A DNA stretch of 64,000 bases from Streptomyces eurythermus (GCF_014649115.1 NZ_BMSK01000013.1:124001-188000); one strand, 5' to 3'. Shown: positions 48,900 to 58,530, counted from the first letter of the stretch. Notes: generated from the letters alone by a model not told the origin. Made by a program: numbers and translations.

Positions 48900-50210
48900 A
48901 TGCGATTCAGCCCACTGGCACGGGCACGGTCATCGGCCGTCGCCACATTCGGCGGCCTGCCGTCCGGCTTCTGGTGGCTGTGGACCGCGCAACTGGTCAA
49001 CCGGGCCTGCGGCTTCGTCATGCCTCTGCTGGCGTTCTACATCACCGATGAGCTGCACCGCAGCGCCGCGTTCGCCGGCACGGTGGTGGCGGTCATCGGC
49101 TTCGGCTCCCTGGTGGCCGGGCCGTTCGGCGGCATCCTCGCCGATCGCCTCGGTCACAAGCCGACGCTGGTCGGCGCGCAGATCGCCACCGCCGTGGGAA
49201 TGATCGTCCTCGCCTACACGCGTTCGCCCGCGGCCCTGGTGCCGGCGGCCTTCGCGGTCGGTGTGGTCAACAACGCGACGCGTCCGGCGCACAACGCGCT
49301 CATCGCCGAGGTGATCCCGCCCCAGGACCACGCCAGGGCCTACTCGCTCAACTTCTGGGCGATCAACATCGGTTACTCGGTGGCGATGCTCTCCGTAGGC
49401 CTGGTCTCCGTCACCGGGTACACCGCCCTGTTCTGGCTCAACGGCGCCACCTTCCTGATCGGCGCGCTGCTGATCGCGGCCCGGGTCCCGGGACGAGGTC
49501 CGGTCACCGCGCCGGCCGGCACCCCGGGCGGCGAGGGGTTCGGGAGTGTCCTGCGCGACCGCTCCTTCGTGGCGTTCGTCGCCGCCGAGTTCCTGGTGCT
49601 CACCATCCTCATGCAGAACGAGAGCGGTCTGCCGATCGCCATGGGCCAGGACGGCTTCTCGCCGAGCACGTTCGGTCAGGTCGCCGCGCTCAACGGAATC
49701 CTGATCGCCGCGGTGCAGCTGCCGCTCACCCGGCTCTACAAGCGCTTTCCCGAGTCATGGGCGCTGGCCGGTTCGTCGGCGCTCATCGGGGTGGGCTACT
49801 CGGTCCTGCTGTTCGGCCACTCGGCCTGGTTCTACGGTGCGTCCATCGTGGTGTGGACCCTGGGCGAGATCGGCAACACCCCGACCAGTTTCGCCGTGGT
49901 GGCGCGCGTCTCGCCGGAACACATGCGCGGCCGCTACCAAGGACTGTTCCAGGTCGCCTGGACGGGATCGGCGGTGGTGGCACCGCTCTTCGGCGGCTGG
50001 GTGATCGGCACCTGGGGATCGACCCCGCTGTGGATCGCCTGCCTGGTCGTCACCGTGGCAGCGGCGGCGGCGCAGTGGGGCATCGGCTCCCGGCTGACCC
50101 GGCGAGCGACGACCACACCACAGACGGACGGAACACCGTCCCAGGGGCCGGCTCTCGAGGTGTCACACCCCGGCCCGGCGGACCGGCGCCACGACGACCA
50201 GGCCGACTGA
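48900..50210 (+). CDS. MFS transporter
   Basis: 436 aa, ATG 48900 with GGAGGG upstream. About twelve hydrophobic helices; the MFS A-motif between helices 2 and 3 is GGILADRLGHKPT, and PEHMRGRYQGL recalls the second-half loop motif. First gene of the plus-strand arm of the cluster. It probably exports the product and could provide self-resistance. The C-terminus (about 35 residues) is polar and disordered. Confidence 0.9.
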   Translation: MRFSPLARARSSAVATFGGLPSGFWWLWTAQLVNRACGFVMPLLAFYITDELHRSAAFAGTVVAVIGFGSLVAGPFGGILADRLGHKPTLVGAQIATAVGMIVLAYTRSPAALVPAAFAVGVVNNATRPAHNALIAEVIPPQDHARAYSLNFWAINIGYSVAMLSVGLVSVTGYTALFWLNGATFLIGALLIAARVPGRGPVTAPAGTPGGEGFGSVLRDRSFVAFVAAEFLVLTILMQNESGLPIAMGQDGFSPSTFGQVAALNGILIAAVQLPLTRLYKRFPESWALAGSSALIGVGYSVLLFGHSAWFYGASIVVWTLGEIGNTPTSFAVVARVSPEHMRGRYQGLFQVAWTGSAVVAPLFGGWVIGTWGSTPLWIACLVVTVAAAAAQWGIGSRLTRRATTTPQTDGTPSQGPALEVSHPGPADRRHDDQAD

Positions 50211-50332
50211 GCCCCGCCTTCCGGCTCCATCCTCGCGCACCCGGCACGCACCGGACGCCGCGTCACGCCCGCATGCCCACCCCGGCCGCCGTGACACACA
50301 TCCGCATCGAACGACGTTCCCCTGGAGGGACT

Positions 50333-51634
50333 GTGTTGAACCGTCAGACCGAGCGACCGCCCGCCCTGATCGTCATGAGCGACCTGGCGGCCCTGGCCCG
50401 GCAGCACCGCCTGATCACCGACATCGCGGGGCGCGGGCTGACGCCGCTGGTCATCGTCGGGCCCACGACCGATCTGGCCCGTCTGAACGCGCACATCGAG
50501 GACCCCACGCACCCGCTGTCCCGGATCGCGGCCGTCCGCCGGCTGCCGAGCCCGGCCGTCGACGGTGTGTGGGCTTCCGTGCAGGACTGGATCACCGATT
50601 TCGACGTGCGCGGCGTGCTCTGCAGTGGCGAGGTGTTCGTCGACCCGGCGGGCGCGCTGGCGGAGGCCCTGGGCCTGCCGGGCCCCGGCTCCTGGGCGGC
50701 ACGGGTGTGCCGGGACAAGGTCATGCAGCGCGTGGTCCTGGGCGACCACGGGCCGGCGTGGCGCGCCTTCGCGCCGCACGCGCGGGACACCGCGAGGTCC
50801 GAGGTATACCCGTGTGTCGTCAAGCCGGCGGGCCGGATGTTCAGCTCGGGTGTCGTCAAGGTCGCGGACGACGCGGAGCTGCGGGCCGCCCTGGCCGCCT
50901 ACGAGCCGGACGAGACGATCCTGGTGGAAGAACTCGTCACCGGACCGGAGTTCTCGGTCGAGGCCCTGGTCCACCACGGCGAGGTGGTCTGGAGCGGTGT
51001 CACCGCCAAGCTCACCAACGAGGACGGCAGCCGGTACTTCACGGAGATCGGGCACACCAGCCCCGCGAGGATCCCGTCGTCCGACGCGGAAGCCCTCATC
51101 GCGGCGAACACCGCCATCCTGAAGACTCTGCGGTTCGGCAGCGGCATCACCCACGCCGAGTTCCGGCTCAGCGAGGGCCGGCCGGTGCTGATGGAGATCG
51201 CCGCGCGGCTGCCCGGTGACGCGATCACCATGCTGTGGCACCTCGCCACCGGCCGGCCCATCGAACCGGCCATGGTCGACCTCGCGCTCGGCATCGAGCC
51301 GCGGTACCCGGAACCCACCCGGCGAGCCGTGCAGCGCTTCGTCGACCACCGTGCGGGCCGGCTCGCGGATGTGCGGTCCGCCGCGCAGACGGTGTCGTGG
51401 ACCGCGGACGACGGCTACTGGCCGACCGTGTCCGCGACCGACGCGGACGCTCCGGCGCGATGTGCCTCGATCATGGTCGGCCTGTCGCGCGGTGCCGTGC
51501 TCGGAGACCTGAACGACTCGAGCGGACGCTCGGCATCCGTGGTCGTCGACCTCCCCCTGGACGCCGACCCCGAGACGGAGACACGTGTCTTCGTGGACCA
51601 GGTCGAGCTGGACATCGACGCGGAAGCCCCCTGA
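50333..51634 (+). CDS. ATP-grasp family ligase
   Basis: 433 aa from GTG 50333 (TTG 50336 possible), with GGAGGG upstream. The central ATP-grasp fold is seen in YPCVVKPAGRMFSSGVVKV (nucleotide-binding Lys), DETILVEELVTGPEFSVEALVHHG, and FGSGITHAEFRL...VLMEIAARLPGD, which holds the Mg-binding E-x-N-like acidic positions. Such enzymes join a carboxylate to an amine through an acyl phosphate, as in dipeptide formation. Here it may couple the hydrazine-containing acid to an amino acid such as a diaminobutyrate derivative. Confidence 0.9.
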   Translation: MLNRQTERPPALIVMSDLAALARQHRLITDIAGRGLTPLVIVGPTTDLARLNAHIEDPTHPLSRIAAVRRLPSPAVDGVWASVQDWITDFDVRGVLCSGEVFVDPAGALAEALGLPGPGSWAARVCRDKVMQRVVLGDHGPAWRAFAPHARDTARSEVYPCVVKPAGRMFSSGVVKVADDAELRAALAAYEPDETILVEELVTGPEFSVEALVHHGEVVWSGVTAKLTNEDGSRYFTEIGHTSPARIPSSDAEALIAANTAILKTLRFGSGITHAEFRLSEGRPVLMEIAARLPGDAITMLWHLATGRPIEPAMVDLALGIEPRYPEPTRRAVQRFVDHRAGRLADVRSAAQTVSWTADDGYWPTVSATDADAPARCASIMVGLSRGAVLGDLNDSSGRSASVVVDLPLDADPETETRVFVDQVELDIDAEAP

Positions 51635-51637
51635 TCC

Positions 51638-52150
51638 ATGGCCCGTGTCACCGGCACGCGCGGCCTCGTCGCCTACCGCGCCCCCACGCCACGGGACGCG
51701 CTGCCGGCCTGGCGGCTGGCCCGGAAGACGCCCCGCTCCGACTCCCCCGGCCCGCACTACTACGCGCGCTGGTTCCGGGACTTCGCCGACACCTCACTCG
51801 TCGCGGCCACGGGCCGGGACGTGCTCGGCTTCCTCATCGGATACAGGCGTCCGGACGCACTGGACACCTACTTCGTCCTGCACACCGAAGCCGGCCCGCA
51901 CCACGGCGCCCCGGCCCTCGGTACCCATCTCCTCCGGGCCGCCGCGGAGCGGGAGGTCGCCAAAGGGGCGCGCTTCGTCGAGGCCGCGGTCCCACCCGGG
52001 AACACGGCCGGCACCGAGGCCTGCGAGCAGCTCGCGCGGTGGTACGGCGCGCACACCCACAGGGAGCCTCTGTTTCACGCCTCGTGGTTCCCCGGCGGAG
52101 AACACGACGGGATCCTGCACCGGATCGGCCCGCTGCACGGCAGCTCCTGA
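51638..52150 (+). CDS. EctA-like GNAT (diaminobutyrate acetyltransferase family)
   Basis: 170 aa, three bases after the ligase gene. It resembles L-2,4-diaminobutyrate acetyltransferase EctA along its length: VAYRAPTPRDALPAWRLAR, the Y-rich PGPHYYARWFRDFADTS, DVLGFLIGYRRPDALDTYFV, and the final PGGEHDGILHRIGPL. The acetyl-CoA loop, usually R-G-x-G-x-A, reads HHGAPALG and is degenerate. With the EctB-like gene at the other end of the cluster, a diaminobutyrate-derived building block or acyl group is likely. No ectC is present. Confidence 0.78.
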   Translation: MARVTGTRGLVAYRAPTPRDALPAWRLARKTPRSDSPGPHYYARWFRDFADTSLVAATGRDVLGFLIGYRRPDALDTYFVLHTEAGPHHGAPALGTHLLRAAAEREVAKGARFVEAAVPPGNTAGTEACEQLARWYGAHTHREPLFHASWFPGGEHDGILHRIGPLHGSS

Positions 52151-52175
52151 GCCCCGGGCGGAGGACCTGAGTGAG

Positions 52176-52418
52176 GTGGTCCTCGTGGGACATGGCTACG
52201 CCGGGCTGGTCGTCTGCCGGAGCACGCTGAGACCGCCGTCGACGTGGTACCGGCGGCCGATCGGCCTGGCCGTGCGGTCGGAGAGCGGCCGGCGTGTTCC
52301 GCCACCCGCCGAACTCCCCACGCCAGTGGGTCTGTTGTGGCACCTCCCGACCGGACACGACTGCGTGATCACCATGCCGGCGGAACTGAGCGAACTCCTG
52401 CTCGGACTCGTCCCGTAG
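52176..52418 (+). pseudogene. Truncated alpha/beta hydrolase remnant
   Basis: An 80-codon frame from GTG 52176. VVLVGHGYAGLVV resembles the nucleophile elbow of alpha/beta hydrolases (GHSxGG), but the Ser is Gly. The second half, WHLPTGHDCVITMPAELSELLLG, resembles the catalytic-His end of the same fold. The intervening ~150 residues are missing, so this looks like an internally deleted gene. Confidence 0.45.
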
Positions 52419-52469
52419 GGGCCCGACGGCCCGAACCCGCGTCCCCGCCCCGGCCGTTAGGATCGTGGC

Positions 52470-52865
52470 GTGTTCGAGTACCACGGCTGGGTCACGGTCA
52501 GGGAGTCAGCGACCGACGACGAGGACGATGCCCGGCTTCGGCGGATCGTCGATGAACTCCGGCTGCGCGTCACCCGCATGGCCAGCCCCTATCTCCTCGA
52601 CCTGAGGTGGATGAACGGCGAGCCGTTCATCCACCTCGGAGGCCATTCCAACCACCGCTCGCCACCCGATGTGGTGGGGCTGTTCCAAGAGGTGGCGGCG
52701 CTCGCCCCCGGTTCCTACGGGCTGCTGCACGTCCGCGACGACGAAGACCAAGGGCACGAGAACGAGTTCCGCGTGTTCAGGCTCGTTCGGGGCACGGTCA
52801 CGGAGCACACGGAACCGTTGCTGTCCCCGTGCGTCCCGGCACTTGAGGACCCCTTCTCCGGCTAG
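52470..52865 (+). CDS. Imm7-type immunity protein (orphan)
   Basis: 131 aa from GTG 52470. FEYHGWVTVRESATDDEDD at the start, NGEPFIHLGGHSNHR in the middle and PGSYGLLHVRDDED, NEFRVFRLVRG and LSPCVPALEDPF at the end match the Imm7 family, which protects cells from toxins of polymorphic toxin systems. No toxin, WXG or Rhs gene is near, so it is an orphan, possibly defending against neighbours' toxins. Confidence 0.82.
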   Translation: MFEYHGWVTVRESATDDEDDARLRRIVDELRLRVTRMASPYLLDLRWMNGEPFIHLGGHSNHRSPPDVVGLFQEVAALAPGSYGLLHVRDDEDQGHENEFRVFRLVRGTVTEHTEPLLSPCVPALEDPFSG

Positions 52866-53327
52866 CCGACGCCACCCGCGCCGACTCCGCAGGTCAGGGA
52901 AAAAGCCGCAGGTGGGCAACGAGTGGTGGTACCGCCCACTCGGCCGCCGCAGCCGGCGTCGCACCACCCAACGGTGCCCGGCACTCCCACGCTCCTTGTG
53001 CGCCGCACCCGACGTCCCCACCGGACCGGTGCGCGCACAGATCCGCTGATCAGGCGCGGTCGGTGCGCGCGTGGCCCTGCGGCACCGCCCGAGAGGCCGG
53101 CCGCTGATGTGCGTCTCGCGGTGTCCCCAGCCGTCGCTGCGCGCGTGCCTTCGACCACGTGGGAGGACAGGGGATCGACTGTACGGCCGAACCTCGCACC
53201 GTGACCGAGTGACATGTGTTCGCGCCGTGCCTTCGTGGGCGCGACCTGCGGGATTGCTTCCTGTGTCGGAAACGTGACGGTGCTGCCCCTGGCCTCGGCA
53301 AGGCGGCCCGGCATCTCAAGGAGAGTC
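52866..53327. other. Gene-free stretch of 462 bases
   Basis: Several open frames cross this stretch on both strands, but none has a credible start, codon bias or domain. The last ~30 bases carry the AAGGAG ribosome binding site of the beta-helix protein. Nothing else was recognised. Confidence 0.5.
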
Positions 53328-54467
53328 ATGAGACGCACTCTGTACGGCGTGGCCGCCGCGGTCTCGGCCCTGGCCGTCACCGGCTTGCCCGCCGCACCGG
53401 CCGTTGCCACGGCCCAGGCCACGGTGGGTTGCAGCACCTCTGCCCTGATCAACGCGATCGCGAAGGCGACGGCAGGGGACACACTGAACCTCGCCCGGCA
53501 CTGCACCTACCACCTGACTGCCGCCTATGCGGGCGCTGACGGGCTGCCGGTCATCCGTAAGCGACTCACCATCCACGGCCACGGCGCCACCATCGTCCGC
53601 GATTCGGTGTCAGCCGGTGCGTTCCGGATCTTTCACGTCGCCTCCGGCGGTGATCTCCGCCTCGACGACGTCACGGTCCGGGGCGGCGACTCCCCAGGGG
53701 ACGGCGGGGGCATTCTGGTCGAGAACGGGGGCAAGCTGAACCTCGAGGATGTCACGCTTCTCGGCAACACCGCGGCGGTCCGAGGTGGCGGGGTGGCCGT
53801 CCTTCAGGGAGCCACGGGCGTCATCACGCGCGGCTGGTTCAAGTTCAACAACGCGGACAGCGGCGGAGGTCTTCAGGCCGACGGCACGGTGCGTGCCGAC
53901 GGCACCGAGTTCACGCGCAACCACGCGAGGCAGTTCGGTGGCGCGATCGATCACGACTTCGGTGCCTCCGTGTTCAAGCGGACCACCGCCACCGGCAACA
54001 CCGCCGGCCTCGACGGGGGAGCCGTCGACATCGACCTCGGCACGATCGAGTTCGTCGACAGCAAGATCCGTGACAACACCAGCGCGGGAACCAGGGGCGG
54101 AGGCATCTTCAACGGCGCCACGCTGAAGCTGACGAGTACCGAGGTCAGCGGCAACGTCATCGGGGGCGTGAACGGCCGGGGCGGCGGCATCTACAACGCG
54201 AGCGGGCCTTCCACGCTCGTACTCAAGGACAGCACCGTGGAGCGCAACAGCGCCAACGGTTCCGGCACGTCGCAAGGCGGCGGCATCTACAACAACGGCG
54301 GGACTGTGACGCTTGATCACAGCACGGTCCGGGGCAACGCCTCCACAGTGGCCCCCGGTGGTGTGTTCACTCTCACCCAGTTCACGGTCGTCCGATCGAC
54401 CATCAAGGAGAACATCCCCACCAACTGCGCGGGCAGTCCGGTCATCGTGACGGGGTGCGTCAACTGA
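53328..54467 (+). CDS. Secreted right-handed beta-helix repeat protein
   Basis: 379 aa from ATG 53328, AAGGAG upstream. A signal peptide (VAAAVSALAVTGLPAAPAVATA) is followed by a parallel beta-helix with ~20-25-residue rungs such as LRLDDVTVRGGDSPGDGGGI, LNLEDVTLLGN and GGGIYNASG...LVLKDSTVERN. This CSLREA/pectin-lyase-like fold is used by secreted adhesins and polysaccharide-binding or -cleaving proteins. No catalytic residues are obvious. Two Cys lie near each end. Confidence 0.88.
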   Translation: MRRTLYGVAAAVSALAVTGLPAAPAVATAQATVGCSTSALINAIAKATAGDTLNLARHCTYHLTAAYAGADGLPVIRKRLTIHGHGATIVRDSVSAGAFRIFHVASGGDLRLDDVTVRGGDSPGDGGGILVENGGKLNLEDVTLLGNTAAVRGGGVAVLQGATGVITRGWFKFNNADSGGGLQADGTVRADGTEFTRNHARQFGGAIDHDFGASVFKRTTATGNTAGLDGGAVDIDLGTIEFVDSKIRDNTSAGTRGGGIFNGATLKLTSTEVSGNVIGGVNGRGGGIYNASGPSTLVLKDSTVERNSANGSGTSQGGGIYNNGGTVTLDHSTVRGNASTVAPGGVFTLTQFTVVRSTIKENIPTNCAGSPVIVTGCVN

Positions 54468-54544
54468 TCCGTGCGAAGGCCCCCATCGCTACGCGGTCGC
54501 AGCAGCCCCATGACATGGCGGGCTGGACACCCGGCGGTGGCACC

Positions 54545-54574
54545 ACGGCGTCCCGGCCCGGGCCGGGACGCCGT
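54545..54574. terminator. 30-bp perfect palindrome, probable terminator
   Basis: ACGGCGTCCCGGCCC followed by its exact complement GGGCCGGGACGCCGT, 78 bases after the beta-helix gene stop. It could fold into a long G+C stem with a small loop. It may instead belong to the adjoining transposon relic. Confidence 0.6.
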
Positions 54575-54599
54575 CCCCATGGCCGTACGTGCGGCGTCA

Positions 54600-54850
54600 G
54601 CCCCGGCGCCGAACGGGCGACCAGCCCGCTGGCTCCTGCCTGACCGGCGGTGAGGACGGACACCAGCGGCCGGCACCGGCCGATGGCGTGACCATCCGGC
54701 TCGCCGGCCGGGGCCCCTTTTTGCGGGCCCCGGCAGCGTGCTGGTGAGCGCGCTCGATGGCGGAGTCCGCGAACACGGCCCGGCTGACGTCTTCCTCCGC
54801 GTCGGCGCTGAGCCACCAGAGCGGTGAACACCCGCACCCACGTGCGCCCT
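54600..54850 (-). pseudogene. IS5-family transposase relic
   Basis: Minus-strand fragments of a DDE transposase appear in two frames. One reads VRVFTALVAQ and later KGAPAGEPDGHAIGR-CRPLVSVLTAGQAG; the other reads DAEEDVSRAVFADSAIERAH then QHAAGARKKG. DSxIxRAHQHAAGARKKG and GEPDxHAxGRSRGG are hallmarks of Streptomyces IS5-type transposases. At least one frameshift and an internal deletion (RSRGGLTTKIHL block missing) show it is dead. No terminal inverted repeats were identified. Confidence 0.75.
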
Positions 54851-55613
54851 AAGGCACCGGTACCGCCGCGCGGTCGTCCGGCTGGTCCTGCGGTACCCGT
54901 GCCTCCAGGAACGTCGTGCGGCGGCGCAGCCGGAAGCCGAGGGACTCGTACAGCCGGATGGCGTTCGTGTTCCGGGCGCTGGTGTGCAGGAACGGCGTCT
55001 CCCCGCGCTCCCGGATGCCGTGCGCCACCGCGAGGATCAGCCGGGTGGCCAGGCCCTGGCCGCGGAAGGCGGGGTCGGTGCAGACCGCGCTGATCTCGGT
55101 CCAGCCCGGCGGGTGCAGCCGCTCCCCCGCCATGGCGACCAGCGCTCCGTCGCGGCGGATGCCGAGGTAGGTGCCGAGTTCCACGGTGCGCGGCAGGAAC
55201 GGGCCGGGCTGGGTGCGCGCCACCAGGTCCAGCATCTCCGGCACGTCCGCCGGTCCCAGCCGCACCGCCTCGGCATCCGGCGCGGCGGCCAGTCCGTCGT
55301 CCACCAGCTGTACGCCCTCCAGCCGGAAGGTGACCTCCCACCCCGCCGGGAGCCGGCCGCGGAAGCCGGGCAGCGGGACCTCGGCGCCGGGGCCGGCCAG
55401 CGCGGCCAGGTCCGCCCAGTCCCGCTCGTCCGGGTCGTCCGGCAGCGCGAGCCACGGCGAGACGTCGACGGGGTAGCGCAGCACCCGGCCGCGCCGCTCG
55501 GCGAACCGGGCGTGCGGCCCGGTCAGGGAGGCGAGGGCCGGGTTGTCGAGGACATGCGGGTCGCCGTCGGCGGTCCGGCCGGGGCCGGCGTCCGGGCTGC
55601 TCACGACGCTCAC
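54849..55613 (-). CDS. GNAT family N-acetyltransferase
   Basis: 254 aa from GTG 55613 with GAGGGGG upstream. The C-terminal GNAT domain shows ISAVCTDPAFRGQGLATRLI (acetyl-CoA loop RGQGLA) and LHTSARNTNAIRLYESLGF. The N-terminal half (about 110 residues) is an extra domain common in the actinobacterial FR47-like group. Its stop abuts the transposase relic. Substrate unknown. Confidence 0.87.
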   Translation of the reverse strand: MSVVSSPDAGPGRTADGDPHVLDNPALASLTGPHARFAERRGRVLRYPVDVSPWLALPDDPDERDWADLAALAGPGAEVPLPGFRGRLPAGWEVTFRLEGVQLVDDGLAAAPDAEAVRLGPADVPEMLDLVARTQPGPFLPRTVELGTYLGIRRDGALVAMAGERLHPPGWTEISAVCTDPAFRGQGLATRLILAVAHGIRERGETPFLHTSARNTNAIRLYESLGFRLRRRTTFLEARVPQDQPDDRAAVPVP

Positions 55614-55840
55614 GCGGCCCCCTCGATCACGGTGTCGGACACATACGCCTGGGGCATCCTCGGTTCCTCGCTTCTCTCGGCCGGTCGCTGCGTGTGTCAC
55701 CGGCCCACCGGGGCCGGCACCGATCGGCAAGCAACGGCGCGGGGGGCGGTATTCCCGGGCCCCGGCAGAGTTCATACAGCCGCAACGATGGGGCGCCGGC
55801 CAGGAACGGAGCACCCGGAACGACAGCGTACGGTTGAACC

Positions 55841-56438
<598 letters not shown>

Positions 56439-56446
<8 letters not shown>

Positions 56447-57194
56447 GACGACGACTCCCGTGACACGGTTCGCGGTGCCCGGGCGGATCGCCGTGGGCGG
56501 CCAGACGGCGTCGCGCTGGCAGACCGCCACGCTGACGGAGATCCGCCGCGAGACACCGCGCGCGGCCACGTTCCGCCTGGCGGTGCCGGGGTGGGCGGGG
56601 CATCTGCCGGGCCAGCACCTGATGCTGCGGCTGACCGCCCCGGACGGCTACGCCGCGCAGCGCCACTACTCGATCGCGTCGGCGCCGGACCCGTCCGGGC
56701 ACATCGAACTGACCCTGGACCGGGTGCCGGACGGCGAGGTCTCCGGCTGGTTCCACACCGTGGCCCGGCCCGGGGACACCGTGGAGGTGCGCGGCCCGCT
56801 CAGCGGCTTCTTCGCCTGGCCGGGCGACCGGCCCGCGCTGCTGCTCGGGGCCGGCTCCGGGGTCGTACCGCTGATGTCGATGGTCCGGCACCACCGGGCG
56901 CGCGGCCTCACCGTCCCGCTGCGGATGCTGGTGTCGGCGCGCAGCCCCGAGCAGCTCATCTACGCGTCCGAGCTGGGCCCGGAGACGACCCCCGTGTTCA
57001 CCCGCAGCGCCCCGCCCGGGGTGCCGGTGGGACGTATGGCGGCCGCACATGTGGCGCCGCTCCTGGCCGACCGGCCCGAGGGTGGGTGGGAAGCCTATGT
57101 GTGCGGATCCAACGCCTTCGCCGAGCACGCTTCCCGGCTGCTGATCGCGGCGGGCCAGCCGGTGGACCGCATCCGCATCGAGCGCTTCGGCTGA
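56439..57194 (+). CDS. FAD/NAD(P)-binding oxidoreductase (ferredoxin reductase type)
   Basis: 251 aa from GTG 56439. FAD-binding RHYSIASAPDPSG (RxYS motif), then LLLGAGSGVVPLMSMVRHHRA (NAD(P) motif) and a C-terminal EAYVCGSNAFAEHASRLL. It lacks a 2Fe-2S domain. Translation is coupled to the molybdopterin oxidoreductase gene, so the pair probably forms a reductase system. Confidence 0.9.
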
Positions 57195-57889
57195 CGACGG
57201 CCACCGGAGCCCGGGAGCGGCACGCTGGGGCGTACCGGGTCTCCATGTCGAAACGGCTCCGCTCGTCGGCCCGGGAGCGGCACGCGGGGGGGGGACCCCA
57301 GGCTGAGCACCGCTACCGTCCGCCGAGCGGCACGCCCGCCGAGCACGCGGACCGCCGGCGAGCGACTGGGCCCTCCGCCGAGCAGCGCGTCCGAGCCGGG
57401 CAACGCGTCCGACGGGAGCGCGCGCCTCCTGGAGCGGCGCGCGGCCCCCGGCGCCCGGGCCACGCGGCGGTACGACGACGTGCCGGGGCGTGCGGCCACG
57501 GTGTCCGGCGCCCAGGCCGCTCGGCGGTACGCCAACCTGCCCGGGCGGGCGGCCGCGGCACCCGGCCGCCCGGGCCACGGCGATACGACGACCTGCCGGG
57601 GTGCGGCAGCAGCACCCGGCGCCCGGATCGCAACACCGCACCCGGCGCCCGAACCGTACCGCAGTACCCGGCGCCCGGGTCGCGCGGCGGCGCTCGGCGC
57701 GCGATCGTGGGGCGCGTGGTGTCCGCAGTGCGCCATATGGGCCAGAACTCGCGGTTCGCGGCGTGCGCGAGGTGCGCCGAACGGGGTACGAGACGGGTGT
57801 GGGCGTTCGTGCGCGTGAGCGGCGCGGGCGGTGGGCCGGGCATCCGGCCCCGCCGGCTCGGCGGCGCCTGCGGTGGCGAGGAGGTGGAC
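57195..57889. repeat. Gene-free stretch with 51-57-bp tandem repeats
   Basis: Within 57441-~57660, units beginning GCGGCC/GCGGCA start at 57441, 57492, 57549 and 57603 (51, 57 and 54 bases). They share CCCGGCGCCCGG and CGGTACGACGACCTGCC cores. All spacings are multiples of three, but no frame shows a start or a domain. Further left, GGGAGCGGCACGC is repeated near 57214 and 57273, and a run of nine G occurs at 57286-57294. The rest has no recognised feature. Confidence 0.6.
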
Positions 57890-58474
57890 ATGCGTACCCG
57901 GGTGCGTGGCTGGCGCTGGCGGCGCAATCCGCTGCGGCGCCGGTCGGACGTCGTGGAGGCGTGGACGGTGCTGCTGGTCACCGTCCTGCTGTGCGTGGCC
58001 GCCCCCCTGGTCGGGGTGTTCGCCGGCCTGCACGCCCATGACCGGGCCCGGGCACTCGCCGCGGCACAGCGGGCCGAGCGCCACGAGGTGCGCGCCGTCG
58101 TGGTGGGCGACCCGGCCGAGCGGCCGTCCGCGCCGCAGGGCGACCGCCGGCAGGCCTACCGCGCCCAGATCCGCTGGACCGAGCCGGGCAAGGGCGTCCG
58201 GACGGCATGGGCCCAGGTGCCCGCCGGGGCCCGCGCCGGGGAGCCGGTCTCGGTGTGGTTCGACTCCCGGGGCCGCAGCGTGGCACCGCCGCCGGGCGAG
58301 GTGGCGGTGTGGCAGCACGCCGTGACCGTGGGGCTGTGCGCGGCGGGCGGCACGGCGACGGCGGTGTACCTCGGCCGGCTGATCCAGCGCCGGATCGCCC
58401 TGCGCCACCGGCTCGCCGAGTGGGAGCGGGAGTGGGAGCGGACGGGGCCGAGGTGGACCCAGCCACGCATGTGA
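57890..58474 (+). CDS. Rv1733c-like membrane protein
   Basis: 194 aa, ATG 57890 with GAGGAGGT upstream. Two membrane helices (VLLVTVLLCVAAPLVGVFAG and HAVTVGLCAAGGTATAVYLG) flank an extracytoplasmic domain of about 90 residues with VWFDSRGRSVAPP. This is the arrangement of Rv1733c-family proteins, abundant in actinobacteria and without known function. The C-terminus is basic and Glu/Arg-rich. Confidence 0.82.
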   Translation: MRTRVRGWRWRRNPLRRRSDVVEAWTVLLVTVLLCVAAPLVGVFAGLHAHDRARALAAAQRAERHEVRAVVVGDPAERPSAPQGDRRQAYRAQIRWTEPGKGVRTAWAQVPAGARAGEPVSVWFDSRGRSVAPPPGEVAVWQHAVTVGLCAAGGTATAVYLGRLIQRRIALRHRLAEWEREWERTGPRWTQPRM

Positions 58475-58530
58475 CCGGCGGGTGATCCGATCTCTGGAAG
58501 CCCGTCGTGTTCCTGCGCACCCCTGGGAAC

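Noticed and set aside
52862..53506. 214-codon minus-strand frame
   Set aside because: It overlaps the signal-peptide region of the beta-helix gene and has no start signal or family match.
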